From positions 14,165,912 through 14,229,911 of the forward strand of contig OZ024861.1 in assembly GCA_964017155.1 (NCBI GenBank): a stretch of 64,000 bases of DNA, given 5' to 3'. The notes under the pieces are model-generated. The model had not been told where the DNA came from, did not search any database, and worked only from the letters and a program-made list of their open reading frames with translations. Below are positions 62,849 through 64,000 of the stretch, piece by piece; the first letter of the stretch is position 1, and each line of letters opens with the position of its first letter. The stretch is from Oasisia sp. SBJ-2009 (taxonomy: Eukaryota; Annelida; Polychaeta; Sabellida; Siboglinidae). Position numbers and translations under genes: made by a program.

Positions 62849-64000
62849 ATGTGCACGGTGTCTAACAAAATTGAAAACAGCATGCTCAATGCTTACATAT
62901 GTCCACATTCCTTCACCCCACTGGCGTCAAAGACGCAAATCCCACCGCGATGCGGTCGAGATTACAACAAAGAAACTGGCATCTGTCGCCAGCATTCGGC
63001 TGCGCGGCAAAGTAATGGCGGCAAACCGGAAGACGCGCCACAACAATACCGTGACGTCACGACATTACGGCAGACGTGCCATTTTCGTTCCCGGCGACGT
63101 CAAATTTCAAGATGGCGACGCCTTTGATCTAAGCAAACTGGGGGGGGGGAGGCGCTTTCTTCCACGTTTACTTCGTTCTTTCAATGTTTTACTTGCGCTA
63201 GCTTATTTCGCAATAAGGTACACACATAGGACTACAGTTGTATTATGGTACGACGGCCTGTGCGACATTCGGGTACTTTTTATGCACGATGCAAGTCAAT
63301 GTGCGTGGCGTATAACACCGATTAGATTCAACAATGCCAGACTCTCTCCATTGATTTTTAGACCAAATATATAAGGCCTGCTGCGTCCGCGCGTATTAAA
63401 ACCACTGCACTACCCTACCCGCGCCTCTTGTAATGAAGTTTCAAACCTAGGAGCAATTGAGGTTGGCTTGCATTCTGCGCAAGTGCCTAATTCTTGTCGG
63501 AAATGGAACAGAATATTCATATTCGTGTTCTCATTCACAGTACACTGTATATGGTGCATACCACTCTTCGATGAGTTGTCTCAAAGTCTCAAGCAGCTTT
63601 CCACCTATGCCTAGGCAAATAGACGTTTGGACAGTATCTAATTTCACATTCGTACTGCTGAGCTTCAAACTACTACACTCAACGACAGAAGTTCCCTTCA
63701 CTGTGTTGGCAATCTACTCTCTGCGATCTGGAACTGTAAAACGTCTTAACGGCGACGCCACGAGGGCTGTATGCAGGCTGCGCATAGATGTATCTGAAGC
63801 ATTATATGCCATTCCATGCGATAAAAGACGTTCGTTCGCATACAGTCTAGATTTACTTTGTAGTGTAATACGCTTTGTATGACGTACAATGTGTGTAGCT
63901 AGCTCAACATCAATGATTATATGATGCGACCATTGCCTGTTAGTTGCTTTGTGGTTTCGTTTTCATATTGAACTGGCGACATGTCTGCTCTTTGGTTTCA
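62849..64000 (+). repeat. Satellite monomer 23, plain, cut by window end
   Basis: First 1152 bp of a monomer nearly identical to monomer 22, making 22-23 the most recent-looking duplication in the window. G-run of 10. Confidence 0.93.

Larger units (their letters stand above)
1..64000 (+). repeat. Tandem satellite array, ~2.24-kb monomer, 23 copies
   Basis: The phase marker ATGTGCACGG recurs at 2239, 3574, 7645, 11660, 13901, 16145, 18386, 20631, 24702, 28722, 30963, 35039, 39059, 41302, 43542, 47616, 49865, 52109, 56187, 58435, 60638 and 62849, with one more copy cut by the left edge. Spacing is 2203-2249 bp for plain monomers, about 4.07 kb where a retrotransposon is embedded, about 4.02 kb where an inverted-repeat element is embedded, and 1335 bp for one deleted copy. 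All copies are head-to-tail with the same orientation. Neither edge shows unique flanking DNA, so the array continues outside the window. No rRNA, tRNA, histone or snRNA gene was recognised in the monomer. Confidence 0.97.

Noticed and set aside
1..64000. Centromere-type CENP-B box
   Set aside because: I looked on both strands for the pattern TTCGNNNNANNCGGG and found no full match by eye. Centromere identity cannot be claimed.
1..64000. rDNA spacer, 5S, tRNA, snRNA or histone repeat
   Set aside because: The multi-kilobase tandem form suggested these, but no conserved rRNA, tRNA, snRNA or histone sequence was recognised in the monomer.
1..64000. CRISPR array or other prokaryotic repeat system
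   Set aside because: Repeat length, absence of spacers, absence of operon-like genes and presence of a non-LTR retrotransposon all exclude this.

Overview
This is a eukaryotic, almost certainly animal, tandem-repeat array with no recognisable single-copy host gene. The whole window is built from 23 head-to-tail copies (two cut by the window edges) of one satellite monomer of about 2.24 kb. I phase the monomers at a conserved ATGTGCACGG site. All lie in the same orientation and differ by scattered substitutions, a hypervariable G-run and a few deletions. An animal source is suggested by the non-LTR retrotransposon type and by metazoan-style promoter motifs (ETS, CRE, YY1). A marine invertebrate is my guess from the look of the reverse transcriptase and is not proven.

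Two mobile elements sit inside particular monomers and have been multiplied together with them. (1) A 1826-bp, 5'-truncated non-LTR retrotransposon carries an intact reverse-transcriptase reading frame. It is present in five monomers at exactly the same monomer position with the same GTAT target duplication. (2) A DNA-transposon-like element of about 1.77 kb has 27-bp imperfect terminal inverted repeats and about three internal 218-bp tandem repeats. It is present in three monomers, again at one identical site. Identical junctions mean each element inserted once and was then copied by satellite amplification.

Monomers fall into types. A carries the retrotransposon, B carries the inverted-repeat element, C and D are plain monomers sharing diagnostic variants, and x marks other plain monomers. 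Left to right the order is x, x(deleted), A, B, C, D, C, D, A, B, C, A, B, C/x hybrid, x, A, x, D, A, x, x, x, x(partial). This gives a higher-order repeat: A-B-C of about 10.33 kb at 3574, 20631 and 30963, and a C-D dimer of about 4.49 kb duplicated in tandem at 11660 and 16145. Hybrid monomers and shared deletions (40 bp in the monomers starting at 58435 and 60638; 914 bp in the one starting at 2239) record unequal exchange or conversion.

The only protein-coding sequence I support is the reverse transcriptase, in five copies; a short exon-like ORF on the minus strand of the inverted-repeat element is tentative. Other open frames in the monomer are interrupted differently from unit to unit, mostly by the G-run, and I do not regard them as genes. 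The most unusual features are the nested composite higher-order structure, the in-frame join of satellite sequence to the retrotransposon frame, and a compact promoter-like motif cluster (YY1-like, ETS, CRE, YY1-like) repeated in every monomer.
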